NCBI GenBank assembly: GCA_017644045.1
Contig: JAEPMI010000013.1
Coordinates: 124,001 to 188,000, forward strand
DNA: 64,000 bases
DNA from: Deltaproteobacteria bacterium
Lineage (GTDB): Bacteria; Myxococcota_A; Polyangia; Polyangiales; Houyiibacteriaceae
Direction: 5' to 3'
Within the stretch, counting starts at the first letter, position 1. Each line of letters opens with the position of its first letter. Shown here piece by piece: positions 1 to 8,275 of the stretch. The notes below the pieces were generated by a model. That model was not told where the DNA came from, made no database searches, and was given only the letters and a program-made list of their open reading frames with translations. The translations under genes and the position numbers were made by a program.

Positions 1-2
1 AC

Positions 3-641
3 GAGCTCGCGGTCGTTCACGAGGCACTGGAGGAGTCCCGACGCGAGACCGCTTCCGCGATTCGCTCGGTCGAAGAGGCGGTCCCGGCCGTCGAGGCTCG
101 GGAGGAAGCGCGCGAGGCAGAAGCGAGGCGGCTCCGCGGGTCGTCGCTCGCGGCATCGTACGAAGGTCGGCTCTTCGGTCGCGAGCTGCTCTCTGGTGCT
201 TCGCTGACGGGCGCCCTCGCGGTGTCTTGGCTTCGGCTGCAGCTCGACGCCTTCGTCCTCGCGGGGGAGACCGACGTGCCCGACCGCGGCTCCGTTCGTT
301 GGCGGGTCGGTGGTGGCGGTGTGGGCGTCAGCGCGTTTCACCGCGTCGGTCGCGAAGGGCCGACCCTGAGCCTCGGTCCCGTGCTCTCGGCGGCGTTCGT
401 TCGCGCGCAGGGTCGCAATCCCTCGCCGGGGATCGTCGTGCGCTCGGGCGACGGACCCCTGGTGAGCGTCGCGCTGCGCGCGGAGCTCCTCGCGACCCTC
501 TTCTCCCCAGTGGGTCTACGGGTGAGCGTCGAGGTCGGTCACGTGCTGCTCGGGTTCGACGCCGCGGACGTCAGCGGCGTGGTCGCTTCGCTCTCCGGCG
601 CGTTCGTGGCCGTGGGACTCGGAGTTGTCGTCGGTTCCTGA
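3..641 (+). CDS. C-terminal part of a protein with coiled-coil and barrel-like segments (5' end outside window)
   Basis: The frame is open from the first bases of the window to TGA at 639-641, so only about 212 C-terminal residues are visible. The first ~50 residues are rich in Glu, Arg and Ala (EEAREAEARRLR), as in a coiled coil. The rest alternates hydrophobic and polar residues with many Gly and Val and ends LSGAFVAVGLGVVVGS, resembling the last strands of an outer-membrane beta-barrel of the TPR/coiled-coil-plus-barrel kind common in myxobacteria. No catalytic motif was seen. The reading frame continues well upstream of the first in-frame GTG at 222, so that codon is probably not the start. 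Function unknown. Confidence 0.6.
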   Translation, partial: ELAVVHEALEESRRETASAIRSVEEAVPAVEAREEAREAEARRLRGSSLAASYEGRLFGRELLSGASLTGALAVSWLRLQLDAFVLAGETDVPDRGSVRWRVGGGGVGVSAFHRVGREGPTLSLGPVLSAAFVRAQGRNPSPGIVVRSGDGPLVSVALRAELLATLFSPVGLRVSVEVGHVLLGFDAADVSGVVASLSGAFVAVGLGVVVGS

Positions 642-701
642 ACCATTTCTCTCGGGTCGTTCGCCAGAGCTACGACATCCCCTTCCGAGAGGCTCTTCTT
701 C

Positions 702-1619
702 ATGACTCGCATCACCTTGGTCTTCCTCGCTCTGGTCGTCGGCGCTTGCGCGCGTTCGACGATGATCTTCGACCGCACGGACATGGGCCCCGAAGGACCC
801 GCTGACGGCGGGCCTCCCGACTTGCCCGAGATCGACGGGGGTCCGCCCGACGCGGGCACCTCGGACGCGGGCCCGGAGATCCCCGAGGGCGACTTCGAGA
901 CCTTGGTCACGGCAACCCAGCAGGAGACCGAGAGCGGCGTGATCGTCGATACGCTCGCCGTGCTCTTCGGCAAGCGGCCGGGCGACGTGGTCATCCAGCG
1001 CGAACCGGTCGGGGACTGCGAGCTCAGCCGTACACGGAGCGCGGGAGACGGCTTCGTGCTCGAGCGCGACGGAGACATCGGGCCGATACGGATCGAGTCT
1101 GGCGAAGAGCTCGTCACGTTGCGGAAAGGCTCGTTGGGCTACGACGCCGAGCGCCTGACGCGCGCGCTCTGGGTCCCCGGGGCCACGGTGCGGGTCACAG
1201 CCCCGGGTCAGGGAAGCCTCTCGGGCTTCGTGGCGAGCCTCACCGCCCCCGCGCCATTGACGCTCACCGGCCCGGTCCCGAGCGGCCGCGTCATCGAGGC
1301 CCGCGCGGATCAGCCGCTGCGACTCGACTGGACGGGCGCGGAGTCGGGGGAAGTACGGGTCAGGCTGATCTACGAGGTGAGCGGCGAGTTGGAGAGCATC
1401 CACTGCCGCTTCGACGGCGCCCTCGGAACGGGGACGGTCTCGACGGAGGTGCTGGCGCGGATCCAGGCCGACGCCGATGATCCAGACACGACCCTCTCGC
1501 TGGACACGATCCAGGTCGAGGATGCCGTGATCGAGGGGTGGCCGACCCCGATCTCGGTGGAGCTGCGCGCCCAGCCACCATTCTCCGAGAGCCCCATCAC
1601 GCTACGTCTCATCCCGTAG
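702..1619 (+). CDS. Putative secreted lipoprotein
   Basis: 305 aa. The N-terminus has a short signal peptide ending in a lipobox (LVVGAC, Cys at ~16), followed by a low-complexity Pro/Gly/Asp linker (GPADGGPPDLPEIDGGPPDAG) of the type that tethers surface lipoproteins in this genome. The remaining ~250 residues are beta-rich (LSGFVASLTAPAPLTLTGPV) with two Cys and no recognised enzyme motif. ATG 702 places the signal peptide exactly at the start. It lies 60 bp after the preceding gene on the same strand and converges with the flavoprotein gene that ends at 1630. Function unknown; lipoprotein nature is well supported. Confidence 0.7.
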   Translation: MTRITLVFLALVVGACARSTMIFDRTDMGPEGPADGGPPDLPEIDGGPPDAGTSDAGPEIPEGDFETLVTATQQETESGVIVDTLAVLFGKRPGDVVIQREPVGDCELSRTRSAGDGFVLERDGDIGPIRIESGEELVTLRKGSLGYDAERLTRALWVPGATVRVTAPGQGSLSGFVASLTAPAPLTLTGPVPSGRVIEARADQPLRLDWTGAESGEVRVRLIYEVSGELESIHCRFDGALGTGTVSTEVLARIQADADDPDTTLSLDTIQVEDAVIEGWPTPISVELRAQPPFSESPITLRLIP

Positions 1620-1629
1620 CTGCGTCGAG

Positions 1630-2862
1630 TCAGCCCGCCTGGAGCCGCGGCGTCGGTCGGTGCCCACCGGTGAGCACCTGCCAGACGTAGCTCCAGATCA
1701 GTGGCCATGTGTGCTTCTCGAGCTGGCCGTAGGCCTCGGTTCCGGCCGCGGCCAGCGCGAGCATCCTCCGGTGGCTGAAGAGCACGTCGAGCCAGCGCAG
1801 CGGGTTCTTGCCGTAGAGCAGATCCGCGAGGCGCTGCTGGAAGCGGAGGTTCTTGCCGGGGACCGTCTTCCGGAAGCCCTTCTCGTACGTCGGGATGGTT
1901 CGGCTCCCGGCGTCGAGCGCTTCCTTGAGGCGGCCTGCGGCGTAGCGTGAGATCTCGATCGCCGGCGCGATGCCCTCGCCGAGGAGCGGGTCGATGCCCC
2001 ACGCCTCGCCGGTGAGGATCACACCCGGCACGTGAGCGCGGGTGCGGTGGGACCAGTAGTGCTCGGGCCAGCCAGCGATCTTCTCGTCGATGCGCCTGAA
2101 CCCCTCGCGCTCGGCGAAGGCGTCGGTCCACTCGCGGAGCGCCTGGCCCTCGGCCACACCGCGGCCGTCCATGATGCCCAGCTTGTAGAGCCCGGGGGTG
2201 GTCTCGGTCGTCGGCTCGCCGGTGGCGGTCGGCTTCGGGTACGGAAAGACCCAGGCGTAGCCGGGGATCCCGTCGAGGATGGGGTCGAAGTCGAAGAGGA
2301 GCTCCGCCGGGTCGGGCTCGTGGCCGGGCTCGGGCTCGTAGATCGCCTCGACCAGCCGGCCGACGATGCCTCGCGGCAGGTTCACCGAGCGCGCGACCAC
2401 GCCGCGGGCGCCGTCGGCCCCGACCACCCACTCGAACGACTCGGGTCCGGCCTTGGTGCGGACCACCGTCGACCCCACGCCCGGCTCGACCGCTTTGACG
2501 GCCGTGCTCTGGCGAACCTCCACACCGGCTTCGATCACGGCTGCGAGCAGCCGGTCGTCGAGGTGGGCCCGGTCGTAGAGCCACTGCGGACCGCGCTCGC
2601 GCACCTCGAAGTCGCCGCGTGCGCTCCGGAAGCGGAGGTGCGTGGTCTGCATCCGCGCCGACTCGTGGGGCACCAGATCGGGGACCAGCTCGCGCACGAG
2701 CTCGGTGCCGCGCCAGGTGAGCGCGCCGCCGCAGAGCTTGGGTCGGGGGAAGCGCGCCCGGTCGAGCACCACGAGGTCGCTCGGGTCCACGCCCAGCTTC
2801 AGGGCGTGGAGCGCAAAGGCGCTCCCTGCGGGGCCGCCGCCGACGATCGCGATCCGAGGCAC
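1630..2862 (-). CDS. Geranylgeranyl-reductase-family FAD-dependent oxidoreductase
   Basis: 410 aa starting at GTG 2862. The frame stays open upstream, but the Rossmann motif begins only four residues after this GTG (IAIVGGGPAGSAFA), so longer starts are unlikely. Further family signatures are RPKLCGGALT (the Cys-Gly-Gly after the substrate loop), VVGADGARGVVAR and GEAWGIDPLLGEGI in the C-terminal FAD-binding part. Members of this family reduce prenyl double bonds in chlorophyll, archaeal lipid or menaquinone side chains, or act as halogenase/hydroxylase relatives. It is divergent from an SDR gene across 88 bp and lies 2.7 kb from the end of the mevalonate/flotillin run, so a role in reducing polyprenyl chains is a reasonable inference. 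Exact substrate unknown. Confidence 0.75.
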   Translation of the reverse strand: MPRIAIVGGGPAGSAFALHALKLGVDPSDLVVLDRARFPRPKLCGGALTWRGTELVRELVPDLVPHESARMQTTHLRFRSARGDFEVRERGPQWLYDRAHLDDRLLAAVIEAGVEVRQSTAVKAVEPGVGSTVVRTKAGPESFEWVVGADGARGVVARSVNLPRGIVGRLVEAIYEPEPGHEPDPAELLFDFDPILDGIPGYAWVFPYPKPTATGEPTTETTPGLYKLGIMDGRGVAEGQALREWTDAFAEREGFRRIDEKIAGWPEHYWSHRTRAHVPGVILTGEAWGIDPLLGEGIAPAIEISRYAAGRLKEALDAGSRTIPTYEKGFRKTVPGKNLRFQQRLADLLYGKNPLRWLDVLFSHRRMLALAAAGTEAYGQLEKHTWPLIWSYVWQVLTGGHRPTPRLQAG

Positions 2863-2950
2863 GAGCCCGTGATTCCACGGATGGCCCGCGCGAGCCAGCG
2901 CCCGTGGTAGATCGGGGTCGCTCGGCGATGAGCCGCGCACAGGAGGATCG

Positions 2951-3763
2951 ATGGCACTCGAAGGCAGCACGGCAGTGATCACCGGAGCAGCGAGCGGGCT
3001 CGGCCGCGCGCTCGCGCTCGAGCTCGCGCGGGGTGGCGGGGCGATCATGATCGCCGACGTCGACATGGACGGCGCGAGCGAGACGGCGGAGCTGGTCCGG
3101 CGCGCGGGCGGGACCGCGCACATCGCCGAGTGCGACGTGCGGAAGTGGGAGCAGGTCGAGGCGCTGGCCGAGCGCTCGCGTGCCGAGCTCGGGGCGATCG
3201 ACGTCCTCTGCAACAACGCGGGCGTCGCCGTCGGCGGCCCCTTCGAGGACGTCGAGCTCGAGCACTGGGAGTGGTGCATCGACATCAACCTCTGGGGCGT
3301 CATCTACGGCTGCCGCGCGTTCCTCCCGGCGATGCGCCAGCGCGGCAAGGGCTATGTGCTCAACGTCGCGAGCGCCGCGGGGCTGTTGAACCCGCCGGAG
3401 CTCGGCCCTTACAACGTGACCAAGTCCGCGGTCGTCGGTCTGAGCGAGACCCTCTTCGCCGAGTACGGGCCCGCCGTGCACGTCAGCGTGCTCTGCCCGA
3501 CCTTCTTCAAGACCGGCATCGCCGACAACGCCAAGGGCGCGCTCGGCGAGCGCCAGGCGAAGATCACCCGGAAGCTGATGGAGCGCTCGAAGGTCCAGGC
3601 GCCGGACGTGGCCAAGGCCGCGCTCGAGGGCCTCGAGCGCGGCGACCTGCACATCGTGCCGATGAACGACGGCCGGGTGATGTGGGGCCTCAAGCGGCTC
3701 GGTCCGCGCCGTTTCCAGGCGTGGATGGGCAAGCAGTGGGCCCGCGGCCGGTCCCGTCGTTAG
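2951..3763 (+). CDS. Short-chain dehydrogenase/reductase (SDR)
   Basis: 270 aa, classical SDR. Visible motifs are the NAD(P)-binding TGAASGLG near residue 12, the NNAG motif, the Ser of LNVASAAGLL and the catalytic YNVTK (YxxxK). A good Shine-Dalgarno (AGGAGG) sits 6 nt before ATG 2951. After the core, the C-terminus is basic (KQWARGRSRR). It is divergent from the geranylgeranyl-reductase-like gene, sharing an 88 bp intergenic region, which suggests co-regulation. SDRs reduce or oxidise alcohols and ketones on diverse substrates; the family is certain, the substrate is not predictable here. Confidence 0.88.
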   Translation: MALEGSTAVITGAASGLGRALALELARGGGAIMIADVDMDGASETAELVRRAGGTAHIAECDVRKWEQVEALAERSRAELGAIDVLCNNAGVAVGGPFEDVELEHWEWCIDINLWGVIYGCRAFLPAMRQRGKGYVLNVASAAGLLNPPELGPYNVTKSAVVGLSETLFAEYGPAVHVSVLCPTFFKTGIADNAKGALGERQAKITRKLMERSKVQAPDVAKAALEGLERGDLHIVPMNDGRVMWGLKRLGPRRFQAWMGKQWARGRSRR

Positions 3764-3798
3764 GTCGATCAGAGCGACATCGGCTGAACACTGTCCAG

Positions 3799-3826
3799 TG
3801 GACAAACCCCGTTCACCCAATACTCT
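3799..3826 (+). promoter_or_regulatory. Sigma-70-like promoter embedded in two palindromes
   Basis: TGGACA (3799-3804), a 16 nt spacer and TACTCT (3821-3826) precede the Cys-rich lipoprotein gene at 3892. The -35 lies inside the inverted repeat TGTCC-AGT-GGACA (3792-3804) and the -10 inside the inverted repeat CCAATACTC-TCGG-GAGTATTGG (3817-3838, 9 bp arms). Such an arrangement would let dimeric repressors cover both boxes. The second palindrome could instead act as an RNA hairpin after the preceding SDR gene, but it has no U-tract. Confidence 0.45.
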
Positions 3827-3891
3827 CGGGAGTATTGGTGGGAGGGCGTCCCCTGGGAGGGATGGGTCGTTCCGCCTGAAGGAGGCTTGGA

Positions 3892-5502
3892 ATGACTCGG
3901 TACGTGTGGTGTGCAGTCGCGGTCTTGGCGATCGCCTGCGGGGATGACGACGGTCCCGGCGAAGTCGACATGAACGTTGGCGGCGACGGTGATGTGGTCG
4001 AACAGGACATGTTCGTGTCGACCCCGTGCGGCAACGGTGAGGTCGGCGCGGGCGAGATGTGCGACACGGGCATCCCGGCCGGGATGCCCGGCGCGTGCCC
4101 GACCAGCTGCGACGACGGCGACCCCTGCACGGTCGATGCCCTCGAGGGCAGCGCGTGCACCAGCGTCTGCACGATCACCCGCATCACGGACACCATCACC
4201 GGTGACATGTGCTGCCCCGATGGTGCGCTCCCGGCCGACGACGGCGACTGCATGGGTGACTGCGGCAACGGGATGATCGAGGCCGGCGAGGTCTGTGACA
4301 TCGCGATCGCCGACGGCATGCCCGGCGCCTGCCCCGAGGACTGCGACGACGGCGTCGTCTGCACCACCGACAGCCTGATGAACGCCGGTAGCTGCGCCGC
4401 GATGTGCACCACCACCGACATCGTGGACACCGACGATGGCTCCGACGGTTGCTGCCCCGCCGGCGCGACCAACGCGACCGACACCAACTGCAGCGCGACC
4501 TGCGGCGACGGAACCGTCGACGCTGGCGAGACCTGCGACACCGACATCACGGCCGGCATGACCGGCGCGTGCCCGACGGCCTGCGACGACGAGGATCCGT
4601 GCACCCAGGACCGGCTGCTCAGCGCCGACACCTGCAGCGCGACCTGCATTCACCCCGAGGTGGCGCCGATGAACGGTGACTCCTGCTGCCCCACCGGCGC
4701 CAACGCCCTCAACGACGACGACTGCTCCGCCGTGTGCGGCAACAACGTCACCGAGGTGGGCGAGACCTGTGATGACGGCAACACCACCGACGGCGACGGC
4801 TGCAGCATGACCTGCCAGGCCGAGCCGACGGCGATGCGCATCACCTCGATCGGACTGCGCGACCCGCACGTCTACTTCGTCAGCTGCACGCTCGACGCGA
4901 CCGCGACCGCCAACTCGATCTTCCAGATGGCGGTCGACGACTTCACGATCAGCACGGTCGGGGTCTTCCGGCCGCTCGATCCGTCCGCGACCACCTCGCC
5001 CTTCGACGTCTACCCCGAGGCGATGTGCATGGGCGGCAGCCCGACCGACGTCTGCGCGGCAGCGGGCACCCAGGTCATGACCACGGCCAACAACACGGCC
5101 ACCGGTGCCTGCTACACGCCGGACCCCTCGACGCTGGACTACCCGGGCACCGCGCCCAACTCGCCCACCGACAACTGCTTCGCGACGGACCCGGAGACGG
5201 TGACCCTCAACCTGAACGGCGCGGCCCTCCTCCTGGAGGATGCGGTCGTGGCCGGTGAGTACGCGGGTGATCGCATCGAGAACGGCATCCTCGCCGGCTT
5301 CGTCACCTACGCGACCGCGATGGACGTGATGGTGCCCAACCCGATCGGCGGCGGCAGCGAGCGGCTCTACGACCTGCTCCGCGGCGGCGGCTGCACCGGC
5401 GCCACGGACGACGACGACCCGCGCACCCCGGGCGGCGCGACCGACGAGGGCTGGTGGTTCTACATCGACTACGAGGCCGAGCGAGTCAGCTGGACCGACT
5501 GA
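3892..5502 (+). CDS. Cys-rich repeat lipoprotein (Myxococcus cysteine-rich repeat type)
   Basis: 536 aa. Signal peptide with lipobox (VLAIAC), an acidic linker, then four repeats of about 75 residues, each opening with CGNG or CGDG and xxAGExCD (CGNGEVGAGEMCD, CGNGMIEAGEVCD, CGDGTVDAGETCD, CGNNVTEVGETCD). The last continues DDGNTTDGDGCSMTC, which is the cysteine-rich repeat typical of myxobacterial surface proteins. The C-terminal ~220 residues form a separate beta-rich domain with a few Cys pairs ending WWFYIDYEAERVSWTD. GAAGGAGG precedes ATG 3892. Probably a disulfide-stabilised, surface-exposed adhesin-like or matrix protein; its promoter sits inside palindromes and a strong terminator follows. 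Confidence 0.75.
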   Translation: MTRYVWCAVAVLAIACGDDDGPGEVDMNVGGDGDVVEQDMFVSTPCGNGEVGAGEMCDTGIPAGMPGACPTSCDDGDPCTVDALEGSACTSVCTITRITDTITGDMCCPDGALPADDGDCMGDCGNGMIEAGEVCDIAIADGMPGACPEDCDDGVVCTTDSLMNAGSCAAMCTTTDIVDTDDGSDGCCPAGATNATDTNCSATCGDGTVDAGETCDTDITAGMTGACPTACDDEDPCTQDRLLSADTCSATCIHPEVAPMNGDSCCPTGANALNDDDCSAVCGNNVTEVGETCDDGNTTDGDGCSMTCQAEPTAMRITSIGLRDPHVYFVSCTLDATATANSIFQMAVDDFTISTVGVFRPLDPSATTSPFDVYPEAMCMGGSPTDVCAAAGTQVMTTANNTATGACYTPDPSTLDYPGTAPNSPTDNCFATDPETVTLNLNGAALLLEDAVVAGEYAGDRIENGILAGFVTYATAMDVMVPNPIGGGSERLYDLLRGGGCTGATDDDDPRTPGGATDEGWWFYIDYEAERVSWTD

Positions 5503-5525
5503 GTCGATAGCCCTTCGGGGCCCCA

Positions 5526-5566
5526 AACGAAAAACGGCCGCGCCCTCTCGGGTGCGGCCGTTTCTC
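5526..5566. terminator. Strong bidirectional intrinsic terminator
   Basis: AAACGGCCGC (5532-5541) pairs perfectly with GCGGCCGTTT (5554-5563), and the stem extends inward by a G-U wobble and CCC/GGG around a TCTC loop. The A-rich 5' flank and T-rich 3' flank let it serve both the plus-strand Cys-rich lipoprotein gene and the minus-strand flotillin run that converge here. It is the strongest terminator-like hairpin I found in the window. Confidence 0.85.
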
Positions 5567-5581
5567 GTGGGGGTCGCGGGT

Positions 5582-6871
5582 CTACTTCGGCGCGGGTGGG
5601 CGGCGCTGCGGGCGCGTGGGCTCGCCGTCGCCGACCTTCTGCCGGAGCACCCCGGCGACGTCGACGCCGGTCGCGGCCTTGATCTGCTCGTTGGTGCTCA
5701 CGAGCTTGCCGGCCAGGCTGCCGTCGCCGTTCGAGCCGCCGTTGGCGCCGGACCCGATCACCGTCAGGCGATCGACCTTCAGCTGACCGATGGTGCCGGC
5801 CACCTGCTGGAGGACCGGGACCAGCTTCTGCATCAGGAGCACGTCGCGTCCCGCCGCGCCCTGGCCACGGTACTGCGCCGCCAGATCGCGGAGGACGTCG
5901 GCGGTCGCCTTGCCCTGCTCGATGATCTTGACCGCGTCCGCCTTGGCGCGAGCGATCATCTGGTCGCGCTGCGCCTCCGCGGGTCGGACCACGTCGGCCT
6001 GGAGCTGGAGCTTCACCTGGTCGATTCGTGCGTCCTGCAGATCGAGCTCGGCTTGGCTCTGAGCGACCATCGCCTGGACGACGGCCTTCTCCTCGGCGAT
6101 GAGCGCCTCTCGCTTCGTCCGGGCGTCCGCGATGCGCTTCTCGTTCTGCTTGATGGCGATCGCGATCTGCGCCTCGACCTTGGCGAGCTCACCCTGCTCG
6201 TACTGCTCCCACTTGACCTCCGCGGCGTCCGCCTGGGCCTTGGCCTCGGCGATCTGCGCGTTCCGGCGAATGTGAGCGGAGCGGGTGCGACCGATGGCGT
6301 CGAGGTAGCCGACGTCATCGCTCACGTTCTGGATGTTGAGAGTGTCGAGCACGAGCCCGATCTTCTCGAGATCGTGGCCGGCCTCTTCGGTCAGCTTGGC
6401 CGCGAAGGCCTCCTTGTCCCGGTTCACCTCTTCGGGCGTCAGGCCCGCGAGGACACCGCGGAGGTTGCCCTCCAGGGTCTCCCGCGCGACGCGCATGATC
6501 TCCTGGCGGCTGCGGCCGAGGAAACGCTCGAGCGCGTTGTGGAGCAGCGGCTGCTCACCGGGGATCTTGATGTTGGCCACGCCCTGAACGGTCAGCGGGA
6601 TGCCGCCCTTCGAGTAGGCGTTCTGAACGATGACCTCGATGATCATGTTCGTGAGGTCGACCCGGTCGACCGTCTCGATGAGCGGGCGCTTGAGCGCGCG
6701 GCCACCCTTCACGATCCGGTAGTGACCGGGGCCGTGCTTGTCCGGCCGGCCGCTGAAGACCAGCACCTCGGAGGGCTGGCACAGGTAGAGCAGGTTCTTG
6801 ATGGTGAGCACCAGCGCCAACAGGACGATGACGCCGACGACGAGGAGCACGAGCAGGAGGGTGGGCATCAC
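5582..6871 (-). CDS. Flotillin/SPFH-domain protein, second copy
   Basis: 429 aa. An N-terminal membrane segment (LLLVLLVVGVIVLLALVLTI, residues ~4-23) is followed by an SPFH/band-7 domain with flotillin hallmarks: PSEVLVFSG, LERFLGRSRQEIMRVARETL and the 'LEGNLRGVLAGLTPEEVN' region. A long Ala/Glu/Lys/Arg coiled coil (AQADAAEVKWEQYEQGELAKV) and a C-terminal oligomerisation region follow. Flotillins scaffold membrane microdomains. It overlaps the upstream flotillin by 4 nt (ATGA, 6868-6871), indicating translational coupling, and is the last gene before the terminator at 5526-5566. Confidence 0.9.
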   Translation of the reverse strand: MMPTLLLVLLVVGVIVLLALVLTIKNLLYLCQPSEVLVFSGRPDKHGPGHYRIVKGGRALKRPLIETVDRVDLTNMIIEVIVQNAYSKGGIPLTVQGVANIKIPGEQPLLHNALERFLGRSRQEIMRVARETLEGNLRGVLAGLTPEEVNRDKEAFAAKLTEEAGHDLEKIGLVLDTLNIQNVSDDVGYLDAIGRTRSAHIRRNAQIAEAKAQADAAEVKWEQYEQGELAKVEAQIAIAIKQNEKRIADARTKREALIAEEKAVVQAMVAQSQAELDLQDARIDQVKLQLQADVVRPAEAQRDQMIARAKADAVKIIEQGKATADVLRDLAAQYRGQGAAGRDVLLMQKLVPVLQQVAGTIGQLKVDRLTVIGSGANGGSNGDGSLAGKLVSTNEQIKAATGVDVAGVLRQKVGDGEPTRPQRRPPAPK

Positions 6872-8247
6872 GACACCGCCTTTCCGTTGAGGATCGAGGG
6901 AACGTCGACACCCGTCGACTCACCGAGGGCCTGGAGCACCGCGGCGACCATCTTCGGGTAGGTCGCGGCGTAGCTCGCCATGCCGGAGCCATCGCCCTGG
7001 TCGAGGACCGTGACCTCGTCGACACCGACGTTCTGCAGCTGGTCGACGACGGTCGCGACGATCTCCTCGAGGTGCTGGATGACGTAGATCTCCTTCGCCT
7101 GCGAGCCCATGGCCTTCCAGGCTTCGCCCATCATCTCGAGCACCTTGACCGCGGCCGCACCGTTCTCGGCGGTGGGCGCGGCCATGCCGACCGCGAGGAT
7201 CGACTGGGCCTGTCGCTGCATGTCGGCGGGAATGACCACGTCGACCTGCAGACGCTTCTGCTCGAGCGTGGCGCGCAGCTCCTGCAGCGCCTTCTCGGCT
7301 TCGGCGCGCGCGGTCTGCGCAGCGGCGGTCGCCTCGCGCTCGACCGCCGAGGCGGCACCCTCGAGCTCGGCTTGGACGCGGCGGAGGTCGTTGCGCTTGG
7401 AGAGGATGGCGCGCTCGGAGTCCGCCTGGGCGACGTCGGCGCGCTTCTTCGAGTCGGCCTGAGCCCGGGCGATCTCCTGGGCGGCGACGTTCTCGGCGTT
7501 CTCGGCGTCACGGAGCGCGGCGGCGATCTGCGGCCGGCCGAGGCTGTCGAGGTAGCCGGTCTCGTCGGAGACGGTCTGGATCTTCAGCGTGTCGAGCTGC
7601 AGCCCGAGCTTGTTGAGGTCGTCGTGGGCGGCCTCGGTGAGCTTCTCGGCGAACGCGAGTCGGTCCTCGTTGACCTCCTCCGGCGTCAGCGTCGCGATGA
7701 CCTCACGCACCGCGCCTTCGAGGGTCTGCTGGGCGACGGTCTGGATCTCGGAGGTGGAGCGACCGAGGAAACGTTCGATGGCGTTGCCGATGATCTCCGG
7801 GTCCGCGTGCACCTTCACGTTCGCGATCGCGTGGATCTGCAGCGGGATATTGCCGCTCGAGTAGGCGTTCTGGACGCGGATGTCGATCGGCAGGAGCCGC
7901 ATGTCCATCCGGTCGACCCGCTCGAGGATCGGCACGCGGAGACCGCGCTGACCCTGCGTGAGCACGCGGTAGCCGACGCGGGTGCCGTCCTTCGTCGTGT
8001 AGGTCTTACCGCTGAAGACGAGCGCCTCGTTCGGGCGGGCGATCTTCAGGAACGAGCGGAAGATGGCGATGACGAGCAGGACGATGACGGCGAGCCCGAC
8101 GGCGCCGCCGCCCACATACATCGTGACCGGGTCGTCCATCAGCTCTTCCCACATCGAGGGCTCCTCGACGGTTTGCTGATAGCCATAGGCCGCGCCCGGG
8201 TCGTAGCCCGGCTGCTGCTGCCCATAGCCAGATATCGGTTGTTGCAT
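6868..8247 (-). CDS. Flotillin/SPFH-domain protein, first copy
   Basis: 459 aa. Unlike its downstream paralogue it has a ~35-residue Gln/Gly/Tyr-rich N-terminal extension (GYGQQQPGYDPGAAYGYQQ) before the single membrane segment (VGLAVIVLLVIAIF, ~50-65). The SPFH domain follows (RPNEALVFSG, IERFLGRSTSEIQTVAQQTL, GAVREVIATLTPEEVNEDRL), then an Ala/Glu/Arg coiled coil and a flotillin C-terminus. A GGGGGAGAG Shine-Dalgarno precedes ATG 8247. It is 28 bp downstream of the NfeD-like gene; NfeD/YqiJ proteins are known operon partners of flotillins. The two flotillins probably form hetero-oligomers. Confidence 0.9.
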   Translation of the reverse strand: MQQPISGYGQQQPGYDPGAAYGYQQTVEEPSMWEELMDDPVTMYVGGGAVGLAVIVLLVIAIFRSFLKIARPNEALVFSGKTYTTKDGTRVGYRVLTQGQRGLRVPILERVDRMDMRLLPIDIRVQNAYSSGNIPLQIHAIANVKVHADPEIIGNAIERFLGRSTSEIQTVAQQTLEGAVREVIATLTPEEVNEDRLAFAEKLTEAAHDDLNKLGLQLDTLKIQTVSDETGYLDSLGRPQIAAALRDAENAENVAAQEIARAQADSKKRADVAQADSERAILSKRNDLRRVQAELEGAASAVEREATAAAQTARAEAEKALQELRATLEQKRLQVDVVIPADMQRQAQSILAVGMAAPTAENGAAAVKVLEMMGEAWKAMGSQAKEIYVIQHLEEIVATVVDQLQNVGVDEVTVLDQGDGSGMASYAATYPKMVAAVLQALGESTGVDVPSILNGKAVS

Positions 8248-8275
8248 CGTCTCTCCCCCGGCGAGCGCTCGGCGC

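Noticed and set aside
1370-3820. 816-codon minus-strand open frame spanning three genes
   Set aside because: It crosses the lipoprotein, flavoprotein and SDR genes out of their frames and is Arg-rich without motifs.
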